From positions 1 through 37,349 of the forward strand of contig CALDYY010000046.1 in the NCBI GenBank assembly GCA_937944245.1: a stretch of 37,349 nt of DNA, read 5' to 3'. Source of the DNA: an uncultured Saprospiraceae bacterium (GTDB lineage Bacteria; Bacteroidota; Bacteroidia; Chitinophagales; Saprospiraceae). Below are positions 25,995 to 34,804 of this stretch, piece after piece. A model generated the notes under the pieces. It was not told the origin of the DNA. It saw only the letters and a list, made by a program, of their open reading frames with translations, and did no database searches. Positions within the stretch are counted from its first letter, which is position 1. Every line of letters begins with the position of its first letter. The position numbers and the translations under genes were made by a program.

Positions 25995-27176
25995 TTACAA
26001 AAACTTAATGCAAACTGGTGTTGGTACTTCCGATTTAAAGCCAGTTGCCGTAAGTGCGCCTGTGGTTACATCAATCTTAAAAGAAAGTATATTTCCGGTG
26101 CCTTGGTTTGCCACAAGTAAGATTTGTCCGGTTGGGTCAATCTCAAAGTCTCTTGGCGTTTCGCCTTGTGTAAGCTCATGCTCTACAAGAGTCAATGTAC
26201 CATCATTGTTCATTCCATACACTGCTATACTTTGATGGTCTTTCCTGTTGGAAGCATATAAAAACTTCCCGTTAGGATGAATTTTAATAGCAGCACAGTT
26301 ACCCTCGCCTTCATAACCTTCTGGCAATGTACTAATAGTTTGTATGTTCATCGCCTTGTCATTTTCTATTTTAGCTACTTCAATCGTGCTGTTCAATTCA
26401 TTGAGTACATATATAATATCTCCTTTTTTTGAGGAAATGTAATGTCGAGGACCTGCTTCTTTAGCTGTTTGATAGAAAGCAGTGGAATCTGGAATGAGCT
26501 CCCCTTTAGCGGTCAATTTGTAACGTAGCACTTGATCCAGCCCTAAATCTACTGCCAAAATATCGCCATTTGGCAATGCACTAATAAAGTGAGCATGTGG
26601 CGCAGTTTGTCTCGGATGTGTGTTACTCCCAACGTGTTGTATCATACCCGTAGGTACGCCAAGTTGACCATCCTCAAGTATAGGCAGTGCGGCAATATTA
26701 CCTCCGACATAGTTTGCTACGAGTACAAATTTTTTATTTGCGTCAAAACTGATATGGCAGGGCGTTGCGCCTAATGCAGACTGCTTGTTTATAAAAGTCA
26801 ACGTTTTTGTTGCTCGGTCTATCTTGTAAACACTGACTGCGCCTGTTGTATCTTGATTGGTTACTCCATGTTGATTCACGGTGAATAGTAAATCTCTTGA
26901 CGGTTCTATCGCCAAATAACTTGGATTGATCATTCCCTCTGTTGTGTTCAAATAAGTTAGTTCTCCTGTCTGTGGATTAAGTTGATAAGCATAAATGCCT
27001 TTTCCCTTTCCTGTGCCAAACTCATTATCGGTGTATGTTCCAACGAAAAAATACTGTGTTTCATTTACAGGCACATTTTCTGGCATTTGGCAAGCAGATA
27101 GCATAAGTAGTGCAAATGCCACACAAGCCGTCGTTAGTTTCAAGATGTTGTAAGAATTGTCGTTGGTATTTTTCAT
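25995..27176 (-). CDS. Lipoprotein lactonase of the 6-phosphogluconolactonase (YbhE/Pgl) beta-propeller family
   Basis: The 393-residue product is a seven-bladed propeller of the lactonase family. Family stretches include FFVGTYTDN, CHISFDANKKFVLVANYVGGN, HPRQTAPHAHFISALPNGD, GPRHYISSKKGDIIYVLNEL and RDFEIDPTGQILLVANQGTGN. Unlike the cytosolic E. coli enzyme it has a lipobox LMLSAC with C29, so it should be lipid-anchored in the periplasm or at the surface. Its substrate may thus be an extracytoplasmic sugar lactone rather than 6-phosphogluconolactone. It diverges from recQ, sharing a 50-base region that contains the recQ -7 box. No partner genes of the pentose pathway are next to it. Confidence 0.88.
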   Translation of the reverse strand: MKNTNDNSYNILKLTTACVAFALLMLSACQMPENVPVNETQYFFVGTYTDNEFGTGKGKGIYAYQLNPQTGELTYLNTTEGMINPSYLAIEPSRDLLFTVNQHGVTNQDTTGAVSVYKIDRATKTLTFINKQSALGATPCHISFDANKKFVLVANYVGGNIAALPILEDGQLGVPTGMIQHVGSNTHPRQTAPHAHFISALPNGDILAVDLGLDQVLRYKLTAKGELIPDSTAFYQTAKEAGPRHYISSKKGDIIYVLNELNSTIEVAKIENDKAMNIQTISTLPEGYEGEGNCAAIKIHPNGKFLYASNRKDHQSIAVYGMNNDGTLTLVEHELTQGETPRDFEIDPTGQILLVANQGTGNILSFKIDVTTGALTATGFKSEVPTPVCIKFL

Positions 27177-27194
27177 AATGTTGATTTATCAAAT

Positions 27195-27202
27195 TAGCTT
27201 TG
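27195..27202 (+). promoter_or_regulatory. Candidate -7 element for recQ
   Basis: TAGCTTTG matches TAnnTTTG; TTTC at 27171-27174 is a poor -33 match at 20 bases. Transcription would begin near 27209, about 18 bases before the TTG start. Confidence 0.45.
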
Positions 27203-27226
27203 TAAAGGCTAACAAATTATATAGCA

Positions 27227-29125
27227 TTGAATTCCGCACTACAAATATTGCAAAAATATTGGGGTTATTCTAACTTTCGCGAGCCGCAAGAACAAATTAT
27301 TCAATCGGTACTGGAAGATAAAGACACCCTTGCGTTGATGCCAACGGGTGGTGGAAAGTCCATTTGCTTTCAAGTGCCAGCTTTATGTCGGGAAGGTGTT
27401 TGTATTGTCGTTTCGCCATTAATTGCCTTAATGAAAGACCAAGTGTATCAACTCAAGCGCAGAAATATTGCTGCCGAAGCCATTTATACAGGGATGCACT
27501 ACAAAGAAATTGACCGAATTTTAGATAATTGTATCTATGGTGGTGTCAAACTGCTTTACCTTTCGCCAGAACGTCTGTTGAGCGAATTAGCACAACAGCG
27601 CATTGCTCAAATGAAAGTTAATTTATTGGCGGTGGACGAAGCACATTGCATTTCTCAATGGGGTTACGATTTTCGTCCACCTTATTTGCAAATTGCAGAT
27701 ATTAGAGCCTTGCACCCAAAAGTTCCTATATTGGCATTAACCGCCACCGCTACAAAAGAAGTAGAGAAGGACATCCAAGAAAAACTGAAATTCACAGCAA
27801 AAAATGTTTTTCGCACTAGCCATGCGCGTGCCAATCTTGCCTATGTGGTGCTGCAAGAGGAAGCAAAGGAAAATAAATTGCTTCAAATGGTGCAAAAAAT
27901 AAAAGGCTCAACTATTATTTATGTGCGCAATAGAAAGAAAACCAAAGACTTAGCTTTGTTTTTGCAGCAAAAAGGCGAAAAAGCAGATTTTTATCATGCA
28001 GGCTTGAGCAGTGAAGAACGCAACCGCAAACAAGAGGATTGGATTAACAATAAAACCCGAATTATAGTCAGCACTAATGCTTTTGGTATGGGCATTGATA
28101 AGCCTGATGTACGCTTAGTAGCACACATAGACCTACCGGACAGTTTGGAAGCCTATTTCCAAGAAGCAGGTCGAGCGGGTCGCGATGGCGAAAAAGCCTA
28201 CGCTGCATTGTTGTATTGCGAATCTGATAAATTTAATTTGGAACGTAGTTACGAGCAGTCTTTTCCTCCTTTTAGCTTCATTCAGCAAGTTTATCGAGCA
28301 TTGGGTAGCTATTTTCAACTAGCCGTTGGAGCAGGTCAGGGGCAAAGTTATGATTTCGATTTAGTGGATTTTACAAAGAAGTTTTCTCTGGACATAGTAA
28401 AAACACACACTGCGCTAAAGATTTTAGAACAAGAAGGTTGGATTGTACTCACAGAAGCCGTGTTTGTACCGTCGCAATTTACTATATTAGTCAATAAAGA
28501 CGAGCTTTTTAGCTACCAACTAGAGCATCTGAACTATGATAAAATCCTGAAAGCATTATTGCGCACCACACAAGGTTCTTTTTTGCATTACACCAAGATA
28601 AAAGAACAAGGTCTAGCAAAAGCCTTAAATATGGACATTGCTACACTCAAAAAAGCCTTATTAAAAATGCAGCAGGATAAAATTATTGACTATATCCCTC
28701 AAAAAGACAAACCGCAAATTGTGTTTACAAAAGAGCGCACTTCGGCGGATAACCTGACGATTGACCACGAGCAATATGAGTTTAGAAAGCAACGCTACCG
28801 CTATCGCACAAAAGCTGCCATTCGTTACGCCGAACACATTCAATGTAGAAGCCAACAATTACTTGAATACCTTGACGAAGAAAATGCTCCTACCTGTGGC
28901 GTTTGTGATGTTTGCTTAGGCAGGCACGAGGATAAACTCAGCCAGGAAGAACTCAATAATTACAGAGAAAAAATTCGTGCCTTATTGCAAAATCAACCGA
29001 GTACGCTAAAGTTACTCATAGAAAATTTTACGCCAAAACGTCAAAAGAAGGTATTAAAAGTAATTGAGTATCTTGTTTCCGAAGGCATTATTGAGCAACA
29101 AGCCGATGAATTAAAGTGGCGGTAA
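27227..29125 (+). CDS. recQ: RecQ-family ATP-dependent DNA helicase
   Basis: The 632-residue superfamily 2 helicase has motif 0 (YWGYSNFREPQEQII), Walker A PTGGGKS with K44, the VDEAHCISQWGYDFRP block with D137-E-A-H140, and a motif VI of QEAGRAGRDG. Four zinc-ligand cysteines lie at C540, C557, C560 and C563, much later than the 380-403 of E. coli RecQ; winged-helix-like sequence comes before them and there is no HRDC domain. This fits the ~630-residue RecQ type common in Bacteroidota. It unwinds DNA 3'-5' in repair and recombination. The start is TTG 27227, since TAA is in frame at 27203-27205 and the next Met is inside the Walker A region. Confidence 0.93.
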   Translation: MNSALQILQKYWGYSNFREPQEQIIQSVLEDKDTLALMPTGGGKSICFQVPALCREGVCIVVSPLIALMKDQVYQLKRRNIAAEAIYTGMHYKEIDRILDNCIYGGVKLLYLSPERLLSELAQQRIAQMKVNLLAVDEAHCISQWGYDFRPPYLQIADIRALHPKVPILALTATATKEVEKDIQEKLKFTAKNVFRTSHARANLAYVVLQEEAKENKLLQMVQKIKGSTIIYVRNRKKTKDLALFLQQKGEKADFYHAGLSSEERNRKQEDWINNKTRIIVSTNAFGMGIDKPDVRLVAHIDLPDSLEAYFQEAGRAGRDGEKAYAALLYCESDKFNLERSYEQSFPPFSFIQQVYRALGSYFQLAVGAGQGQSYDFDLVDFTKKFSLDIVKTHTALKILEQEGWIVLTEAVFVPSQFTILVNKDELFSYQLEHLNYDKILKALLRTTQGSFLHYTKIKEQGLAKALNMDIATLKKALLKMQQDKIIDYIPQKDKPQIVFTKERTSADNLTIDHEQYEFRKQRYRYRTKAAIRYAEHIQCRSQQLLEYLDEENAPTCGVCDVCLGRHEDKLSQEELNNYREKIRALLQNQPSTLKLLIENFTPKRQKKVLKVIEYLVSEGIIEQQADELKWR

Positions 29126-29156
29126 GTTAATTTTTGAGGATGGGTTCTAGGTATTC

Positions 29157-29181
29157 GGTGTTGGGTTTGAGGTGTTGGGTT
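29157..29181 (+). repeat. Tandem pair of GGTGTTGGGTT
   Basis: Two exact 11-base copies (29157-29167 and 29171-29181) are separated by TGA, just after the recQ stop. The stretch is unusually G/T-rich for this DNA. Its function is unknown. Confidence 0.6.
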
Positions 29182-29301
29182 ATATTTTTAAAATCTTCGA
29201 TACTTGACAGTATCTGGCTTAAATCTTGGACAGGCATTTAGTAAAATTTCAAAAAAAATTAAATTTTTAAAAACCAAATGAATTATGCTTCTCGTAAATG
29301 G

Positions 29302-29400
29302 GGTAACTGATGAATAATACAATTACTTTCACTTTGATTGTAAGTGAAATACAAATAGCAATTTAGTCTATTTGTATTAAATTCAAAGAAATCAGTTATC
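29302..29400 (+). promoter_or_regulatory. Structured leader or small palindromic element upstream of the barrel-FAS1 pair
   Basis: The 99-base segment can fold as a three-way junction. The outer helix is GGTAACTGAT (29302-29311) with ATCAGTTATC (29391-29400), ten pairs with one G-U. Inside are TTTCACTT (29327-29334) / AAGTGAAA (29342-29349) and AATACAAATAG (29348-29358) / CTATTTGTATT (29368-29378), the latter an 11-base perfect repeat; the two share two bases. It ends 34 bases before the ATG at 29435. It may be a cis-regulatory RNA, or a tiny palindromic repeat element with terminal inverted repeats. It matches no riboswitch that I recognise. Confidence 0.5.
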
Positions 29401-29434
29401 AAAAAATATCTATAATCTAAAACGTATTTTTTTT

Positions 29435-30313
29435 ATGCAAAAAAATGGTCTTTTAGGCACATTGGTGCTTATGTTACTGTGCTTTTCGATGCAAGCACAA
29501 AGCCCACTAAGTGGATTTATGAATGGAAAAGGGAACGGAGCTATTGCAGTTTCTCAATCGGTAGAGCAATATGATGAAGTTTTGCTTGTACCCAACGATG
29601 CTAAAGGTGTACCCGTTTTTGAAGAAGTGGAACTTAACAGCACTTCTATTTATGCTTCTTACGGTATCAGCGACCGCTTGGATGTAGTGATGGGTTTGCC
29701 TTACATCAAAACAACAGGAAATGCAAGCGAAGCCGTATTAAACCGATTAGGATTTGAAAACACCAGAAGCGGTATTCAAGACCTTTCCCTATTTGTAAAG
29801 TACAATCCATTTAACATTCAGATGGGTGAAAGTAACTTGAATTTCTTAATTGGCGCAGGTGTAAGAACGCCACTTGGCGACTACAAAGTGGATGAAGGGC
29901 TGCAATCTATTTTAGCTATTGGCAACCGAGCCACCAGTTTAAATGGTTTAGCGATTGCTCAACTACGCACACCGTCAGGTATTTTCTTGACAACACAGGC
30001 AGGTTATAGCCTCCGTAACAATGAAGTTCCGAATGCATTATTAGGAGAAATCAAATTGGGTTATGCTGGTAGTCGCATCTATGCAGATGTGTGGTATGCT
30101 GGTCAGGTATCCAATGGTGGCGTAAACATCTTGGGCGAAGGTTTTGTAGGCTTTTTCCCGGCTACTGATGTAACTTACACTCGTGCAGGTGCAAGTGTTT
30201 ATGTGCCAATTGTTGGTGGTTTTGGGATTTCTGGTGGCATTAATCAATATCTTACAGGACGTAACATCGGTAAATCTACTGGCTATTTTGGTAGCTTGGT
30301 ATTGAATTTCTAA
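29435..30313 (+). CDS. Outer-membrane beta-barrel protein (transporter-like, MetA-pathway-type)
   Basis: The 292-residue product has a signal peptide (about 1-22, ending MQAQS) and a series of alternating amphipathic strands such as STSIYASYGISDRLDVVMGLPYI and GFGISGGINQYLTGRN, ending GSLVLNF with a terminal Phe as in barrel proteins. The pattern resembles the putative phenol-degradation MetA transporter group of outer-membrane proteins, but the family assignment is tentative. The double-FAS1 lipoprotein gene follows after 62 bases, probably in the same transcript, and a structured leader precedes it. Likely outer membrane; substrate unknown. Confidence 0.75.
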   Translation: MQKNGLLGTLVLMLLCFSMQAQSPLSGFMNGKGNGAIAVSQSVEQYDEVLLVPNDAKGVPVFEEVELNSTSIYASYGISDRLDVVMGLPYIKTTGNASEAVLNRLGFENTRSGIQDLSLFVKYNPFNIQMGESNLNFLIGAGVRTPLGDYKVDEGLQSILAIGNRATSLNGLAIAQLRTPSGIFLTTQAGYSLRNNEVPNALLGEIKLGYAGSRIYADVWYAGQVSNGGVNILGEGFVGFFPATDVTYTRAGASVYVPIVGGFGISGGINQYLTGRNIGKSTGYFGSLVLNF

Positions 30314-30375
30314 TCCATACTACACTTTAATCATTCTATTTTCAAAGCAATTTTTAATATTTAAAATTCCATATT

Positions 30376-31365
30376 ATGTTATTCAGTAAAAGAATTTTTC
30401 TGGCAGTATTATCTGCTGTTGTTATATTTTCACTGTCTTCTTGCGAAAAAGAAGATGAGAATTTACTACCCACTATTGCTTCCATTGCAGTCACTAACGG
30501 TGATTTCAGCACACTAGAAGCTGCTGCTATACAAGGTGGCGTAGCCGTAGTGCTTTCCAATCCTAATCCAAACGACCCATCAGGTGCATATACTGTATTT
30601 GCTCCTACCAATGATGCTTTTGCTCGATTAGGGTTGAATAATGCAGATGCTCTAACCGTATTAAATGACGGTTTTCTAACCAGTACATTATTATATCATG
30701 TTTCCAACGGTAATCTGAATGGCAATACCATTATGCCTGGCATGACTTCTGGTTCTGCTTTAGGACCAAACCGTAGATTTATCAGAAGAGGAAATGACCT
30801 TTACATCAACGGCTCAAAAATATTAGCTACTGATGTTAAAGCAGACAATGGAACAGTACACGTCATTGACAAAGTGCTATTGGCGACAGGGGCAGACATT
30901 GTACAATCGGCATTAGCCTTGAAAAATGCTCAAGTGTTTGTTGTTCCTGAACTTTCTTTCTTAGTAGAAGCATTATTATATGCAGAGTTAGCAGGTGCTT
31001 TAGTCGCAACACCTGAAGGTAGTTCTTTCACTGTGTTTGCACCAACGGATGCTGCTTTCATGCAGTTGGGTAAAGATTTGGGTGTACCACTCACTGTGCC
31101 TGCTGACGTGCGAAAGTTGCCAAAAGATGTAGTAACCGCAGTCTTGTTGAATCATGTAATTGCAGATGGTGGCAAATTCACTTCTGAAATGAATGGTGGT
31201 GTAGTATCACCACTTGGAGGTACTAATCTTACACTTGGAGCATTCAATAACGGAACGCTTACTATAAGAGGAAACGGAAATAGTAATCTTGCAAACATGG
31301 TTATTCCAGATGTATTAACAACTAATGGTGTTGTTCATGTTATTGACAGAGTATTGCTTCCATAG
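30376..31365 (+). CDS. Lipoprotein with two fasciclin (FAS1) domains
   Basis: The 329-residue product has a lipobox SLSSC with C23. Two FAS1 domains follow, at about 32-172 and 178-329. Each has the H1 motif (YTVFAPTNDAFARLG and FTVFAPTDAAFMQLG), the central YHV/NHV and the closing GTVHVIDKVLL or GVVHVIDRVLLP. FAS1 domains mediate adhesion or protein contacts on cell surfaces. The lipid anchor suggests an outer-membrane or surface location. It is the second gene after the barrel protein and ends at an intrinsic terminator, so the two form a two-gene unit; a joint surface complex is a reasonable guess. Confidence 0.93.
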   Translation: MLFSKRIFLAVLSAVVIFSLSSCEKEDENLLPTIASIAVTNGDFSTLEAAAIQGGVAVVLSNPNPNDPSGAYTVFAPTNDAFARLGLNNADALTVLNDGFLTSTLLYHVSNGNLNGNTIMPGMTSGSALGPNRRFIRRGNDLYINGSKILATDVKADNGTVHVIDKVLLATGADIVQSALALKNAQVFVVPELSFLVEALLYAELAGALVATPEGSSFTVFAPTDAAFMQLGKDLGVPLTVPADVRKLPKDVVTAVLLNHVIADGGKFTSEMNGGVVSPLGGTNLTLGAFNNGTLTIRGNGNSNLANMVIPDVLTTNGVVHVIDRVLLP

Positions 31366-31421
31366 TCATATTATAAACAAGCAAAATCAATCAGAGTAAA
31401 ATAGTTGTGTAATTAATCTTT

Positions 31422-31457
31422 GATGTCGGATAGCTTTTGGCTTCCGACATCTTTTTT
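31422..31457 (+). terminator. Intrinsic terminator after the FAS1 gene
   Basis: GATGTCGGA (31422-31430) and TCCGACATC (31443-31451) pair perfectly, AGC/GCT extend the helix inward, and six T follow (31452-31457). The T run is on the plus strand only. Confidence 0.88.
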
Positions 31458-31459
31458 GT

Positions 31460-31954
31460 TTATCCTTTTACTGATTTTATTAGAAAGAACATTATTGGTA
31501 GGAATATCAACCCCATTACTAAAAATATAAACCATGCGCCAAGTCCATCTTTTTGACCGTTCGCAGTTTGGATGGTTTGAAATACAATTAATCCAAAAAT
31601 AATAACGATAGCAAGTTTTAAATATCGAATCATTCTGGTTGCATTCGTGTATTGCATCAATGCGTTAGTCTTGGTGATTGGTGTTGGATAATTCAAAACA
31701 TGAGGAAACCTATTCAAAATAGTTGATGCAACAAATAAAATAGTTGCTATAAATGGTAAAGCTAAGATGTGATTTTTACTTCCGAATCTATCTGCTGCTC
31801 CCGATAAGTCGTAATGGACAGGAATAATGTCTGGTAAATTATTGTAATTCATCACCGTAAATGCCCAAACTGTTAATAATGAAATCCATCCTAACGCTTC
31901 CACTATTTTATCCGCTGGCGATAGTTTTAATTTGATGATGGGTCTTGGCTGCAT
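31460..31954 (-). CDS. DUF1648-domain membrane protein
   Basis: The 164-residue protein has four predicted membrane segments (about 18-36, 63-81, 109-127 and 138-158). The loop after the first contains LPDIIPVHYDLSGAADRFGSKN, the DUF1648 signature found at the N-terminus of SdpI-like immunity proteins and in stand-alone membrane proteins. The role is unknown. It lies downstream of the beta-oxidation gene on the same strand, with a 66-base spacer, and its stop is 3 bases from the end of the FAS1 terminator. Confidence 0.82.
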   Translation of the reverse strand: MQPRPIIKLKLSPADKIVEALGWISLLTVWAFTVMNYNNLPDIIPVHYDLSGAADRFGSKNHILALPFIATILFVASTILNRFPHVLNYPTPITKTNALMQYTNATRMIRYLKLAIVIIFGLIVFQTIQTANGQKDGLGAWFIFLVMGLIFLPIMFFLIKSVKG

Positions 31955-32020
31955 ACGTTTTTATTTAGTCTTAAATGTAGGATGACTTTATGTTTTTTCA
32001 GGTTTGATAATATTTTATTT

Positions 32021-34120
32021 TCACTCTATTTTTGTCAGAAACGAAGGTATTTGAAATCTTTGCCCATATTTTTTTTCAAAAAATTGGCAACGCTCCAAGA
32101 ATTGTGCCTTGCCGTAATCCCAAATAAACTGAATAACACCGCCTTTGTGCGCAGGAAATCCCCAACCATAAACACTGGCTAAGTTAGCTTCGGCGGTGGT
32201 TTGAATGACTCCTTCTTGCAAACACCAACCCGCCTCTATAACTTGCGCAAATAAAAAACGCTCCATTAATTCAGTGCGGTCATATTGTTGTTTTATGACT
32301 GGGAAATAATCCTTCAACTCCTGCCACAGCTTGCGTTCATCATTTTCGTAGTATTCATAAAATCCTTGATTATTAATTCGCCCTTTGCGATTCAATTCTT
32401 CAATTAGTTGATTTAATACCGTCACAGCGGGATGTTGAATATATTTGTTGCCATAGTGTGCAGCCGCAAGTTGCTCATAACGCAACACAAGTGGCAGACC
32501 TAAATCATCAGCAAAAGCTAAGCCACCTTTTGGCATACCTACTTGTAAACCTAAATTTTCAATCAATGCAGGGGCATAACCTTCTAAAAGCATAGTAATG
32601 CTTTCTAAAATGAAGGTATTTTGTACTCTCGAAACGTAAAAGCCCCAAGTATCTTTAACAATAATTGGAATTTTACCAATCGCGCGTGCAAAATCGTACG
32701 CACGTGCAATGGTTTCCTTAGAAGTTTTTCTGCCTTTCACGATTTCAATGAGCGGTACTTGTTGAGCAGGGTGAAAAAAATGCAATCCAACATAATTTTC
32801 AGGTCGGTTGGCAGCTTCCGCTAATTGAGAAATAGGGACAGAAAGGGTATTGCTACCAATGAAAGCGTATTCATCCAGATACTGTTCAGCTTCTTGTGTT
32901 ACTTTTTGCTTGACCGCAATATTTTCAAATACTGCTTCGATAACTAAATCGCAGTCCTCAAAATCTTTTGTATTTTCTGTGGTCTGAATGCGGTTGATGA
33001 TGCTTTTCTTTTCTTCTACACTAATTTCATTTCTGTCGAGTAATTCTTGCACATTGCGCTCTACCATGCGCTTGCCTTGCGCCGCAATGATTCGTGAAAC
33101 ATCCTTTAGTACAACTTCTAGTCCATTTACAGCGCAACTGGTGGCAATACCTGATCCCATAAGACCTGCACCAATAACCCCTACTTTTTTAGGTCGAAAT
33201 TTGCCGAAGCCTTTAGGTCTAATTTCACCACTTTCAATCGCCTGGCGGTCAAACCAGAAAGTGCGAATCATATTTTTAGCGGTTGTGCTACACACCAACT
33301 CTGTGTAATATCTACTCTCGATGGAAAGAGCCGTATCAAAATCGAGGCGAAAACTTTCTGCTAATATGTTCAAAATAGCGTGTGGTGCAGGAAAAAGTAT
33401 TTGCTTTTCCTTCACCAATTCAATATTTAATCGGCGAATAATTTCCAATATTTGTTGAGAAGATTTATTGGACGTTTTGTTTTTGGTATCCCAGGGTTTT
33501 GCAGTTGATGGCGACTTGAGCAGCCATTGCCTTGCCTTTTCAATTAACTCTTTATGGGAATGTGCTACATCATCAATAATGCCTGCTCTAAGGGCTTCTT
33601 TGGGTTCGTAGGTGCGTCCTTGTGCCAGTAAATGAAAGGCTTTCTCAACGCCCAATAACCACATTAAGCGAATGACACCACCGCCGCCAGGAATCAACCC
33701 GAGACTAACTTCAGGCAAGCCTAGTCTAATTTTAGGTTGGTCGAGCGCAATTCGATAATGGCAAGCCAATGCTAATTCAAATCCACTGCCTAACGCATTT
33801 CCATTTATAGCCGCTGCCACAGGTGCGCCAGGATATTCTATATCTCTAAAAATTTGCTTGAGTTTGTTGGTAAAAGTCAACACCTCTCTGGGGTCGTTGG
33901 CACGATAAAGGTATTCCCAGTTGCCTCCCTCCAAAAAATTGCGCTTAGCAGAAGTAATGATTACGCCTTTAAGAGCATCTCGACTGCGTTCTTTTTTAAG
34001 GTATTGAATGACAGGCACAAAAGCATCAACAATCTCATGGTTTATTACATTGAAGGGTTCGTCTTCCATATCCAAAATCAAGGTGGCGATGTTATCCCTA
34101 TCTTTTTTGTACCTAATCAT
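32021..34120 (-). CDS. fadJ: Bifunctional enoyl-CoA hydratase / 3-hydroxyacyl-CoA dehydrogenase
   Basis: The 699-residue fusion handles two steps of fatty acid beta-oxidation. The N-terminal crotonase domain (about 1-200) has E115 in GSGFELALAC and E137 in LGLPEVSLGLIPGGGG, matching FadB E119/E139. The NAD-binding domain (about 311-490) begins KVGVIGAGLMGSGIA, with IEAVFEN at 394-400 and catalytic H447 and E459 in GLHFFHPAQQVPLIEI. In most relatives HFFNP is seen, here Asn is His (H450). A C-terminal dehydrogenase domain follows with VKDTWGFYVSR and WGFPAHKGG. Partner thiolase FadA/FadI is not in the window, which is unusual for a fad operon. Symbol by similarity; fadB is an alternative. Confidence 0.92.
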   Translation of the reverse strand: MIRYKKDRDNIATLILDMEDEPFNVINHEIVDAFVPVIQYLKKERSRDALKGVIITSAKRNFLEGGNWEYLYRANDPREVLTFTNKLKQIFRDIEYPGAPVAAAINGNALGSGFELALACHYRIALDQPKIRLGLPEVSLGLIPGGGGVIRLMWLLGVEKAFHLLAQGRTYEPKEALRAGIIDDVAHSHKELIEKARQWLLKSPSTAKPWDTKNKTSNKSSQQILEIIRRLNIELVKEKQILFPAPHAILNILAESFRLDFDTALSIESRYYTELVCSTTAKNMIRTFWFDRQAIESGEIRPKGFGKFRPKKVGVIGAGLMGSGIATSCAVNGLEVVLKDVSRIIAAQGKRMVERNVQELLDRNEISVEEKKSIINRIQTTENTKDFEDCDLVIEAVFENIAVKQKVTQEAEQYLDEYAFIGSNTLSVPISQLAEAANRPENYVGLHFFHPAQQVPLIEIVKGRKTSKETIARAYDFARAIGKIPIIVKDTWGFYVSRVQNTFILESITMLLEGYAPALIENLGLQVGMPKGGLAFADDLGLPLVLRYEQLAAAHYGNKYIQHPAVTVLNQLIEELNRKGRINNQGFYEYYENDERKLWQELKDYFPVIKQQYDRTELMERFLFAQVIEAGWCLQEGVIQTTAEANLASVYGWGFPAHKGGVIQFIWDYGKAQFLERCQFFEKKYGQRFQIPSFLTKIE

Positions 34121-34492
34121 AACTTACTTTATAAAGTCCGTTGAATGAATTTATTCTGGTCGCTAAGTTCGATAACCTTTATTGTTATTCCAACTTTTTC
34201 ACTTCGTTTGGTCGCGATGATTTTTTTTTGTCCTTTTAAACTGTTAAAAAATTCTTAAAATTTGTTAAAACACTGCTATCCCTTTTCATAAAGCCGTCTG
34301 CTATTTGGGTACTTTGATTGAGTGAATGACACATCAAAAGTGTAAATGGAAAACAACTCTTAACAAAGTATTAAAATGCTCATTTCCATTAACATCAGCT
34401 TAAAATATTGGACATAACAAACAAACACCAAATTCAGTTATATCATCAAAAATTAGAATATTTAGAGAACACATGAAAACAACAAATGCACT
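34121..34492. other. Divergent intergenic region
   Basis: It lies between the fadJ start (minus) and a small plus-strand gene, so promoters for both are expected here. No exact TAnnTTTG was found on either strand; GTACTTTG occurs near 34310. No RNA gene or repeat was seen. Confidence 0.5.
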
Positions 34493-34768
34493 ATGAACTT
34501 AAAGCAAATTAAAATTGACCTAACAGTAAAACTGATGAACCTTAAAAATCAGTCAAATACATTACAAATCATTCAAGAAAGTATGGTGGGCTTCAAAGAA
34601 GAAATTGGAAATTTTTTAGATGTAGTGATGTTAAACGATTTGGGGCTATCGCCAAGCATTGTAAAAAGAACCTATGCTATGCGTTTTGAGAAATGCACAC
34701 TAAACGTGGACTTAGTCGTTAATCAAACAACGAAAAGCGAATATATTAATGGATTCAACATGAATTAA
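34493..34768 (+). CDS. Small hypothetical protein
   Basis: The 91-residue product (starting MNLKQIKIDLTVKLMNLKNQ) is mixed helix, without signal peptide or membrane segment. The middle (QESMVGFKEEIGNFLDVVML) is amphipathic. No family is recognised. Support for its being a gene is indirect: it is open from a clear ATG, fills a gap between divergent and convergent neighbours, and its stop lies within a ten-base stem-loop (34764-34794) that would end its transcript. It could be a lineage-specific gene; a chance frame is not excluded. Confidence 0.5.
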   Translation: MNLKQIKIDLTVKLMNLKNQSNTLQIIQESMVGFKEEIGNFLDVVMLNDLGLSPSIVKRTYAMRFEKCTLNVDLVVNQTTKSEYINGFNMN

Positions 34769-34794
34769 CGTAGCAAATGAATTACTACGTTAAT
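34764..34794. terminator. Hairpin between convergent genes
   Basis: ATTAACGTAG (34764-34773) and CTACGTTAAT (34785-34794) are a perfect ten-base inverted repeat with an 11-base loop. It includes the stop codon of the upstream small gene and lies 11 bases from the response-regulator stop. The T tract is weak on both strands. Confidence 0.5.
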
Positions 34795-34804
34795 CTTATA
34801 TAAC

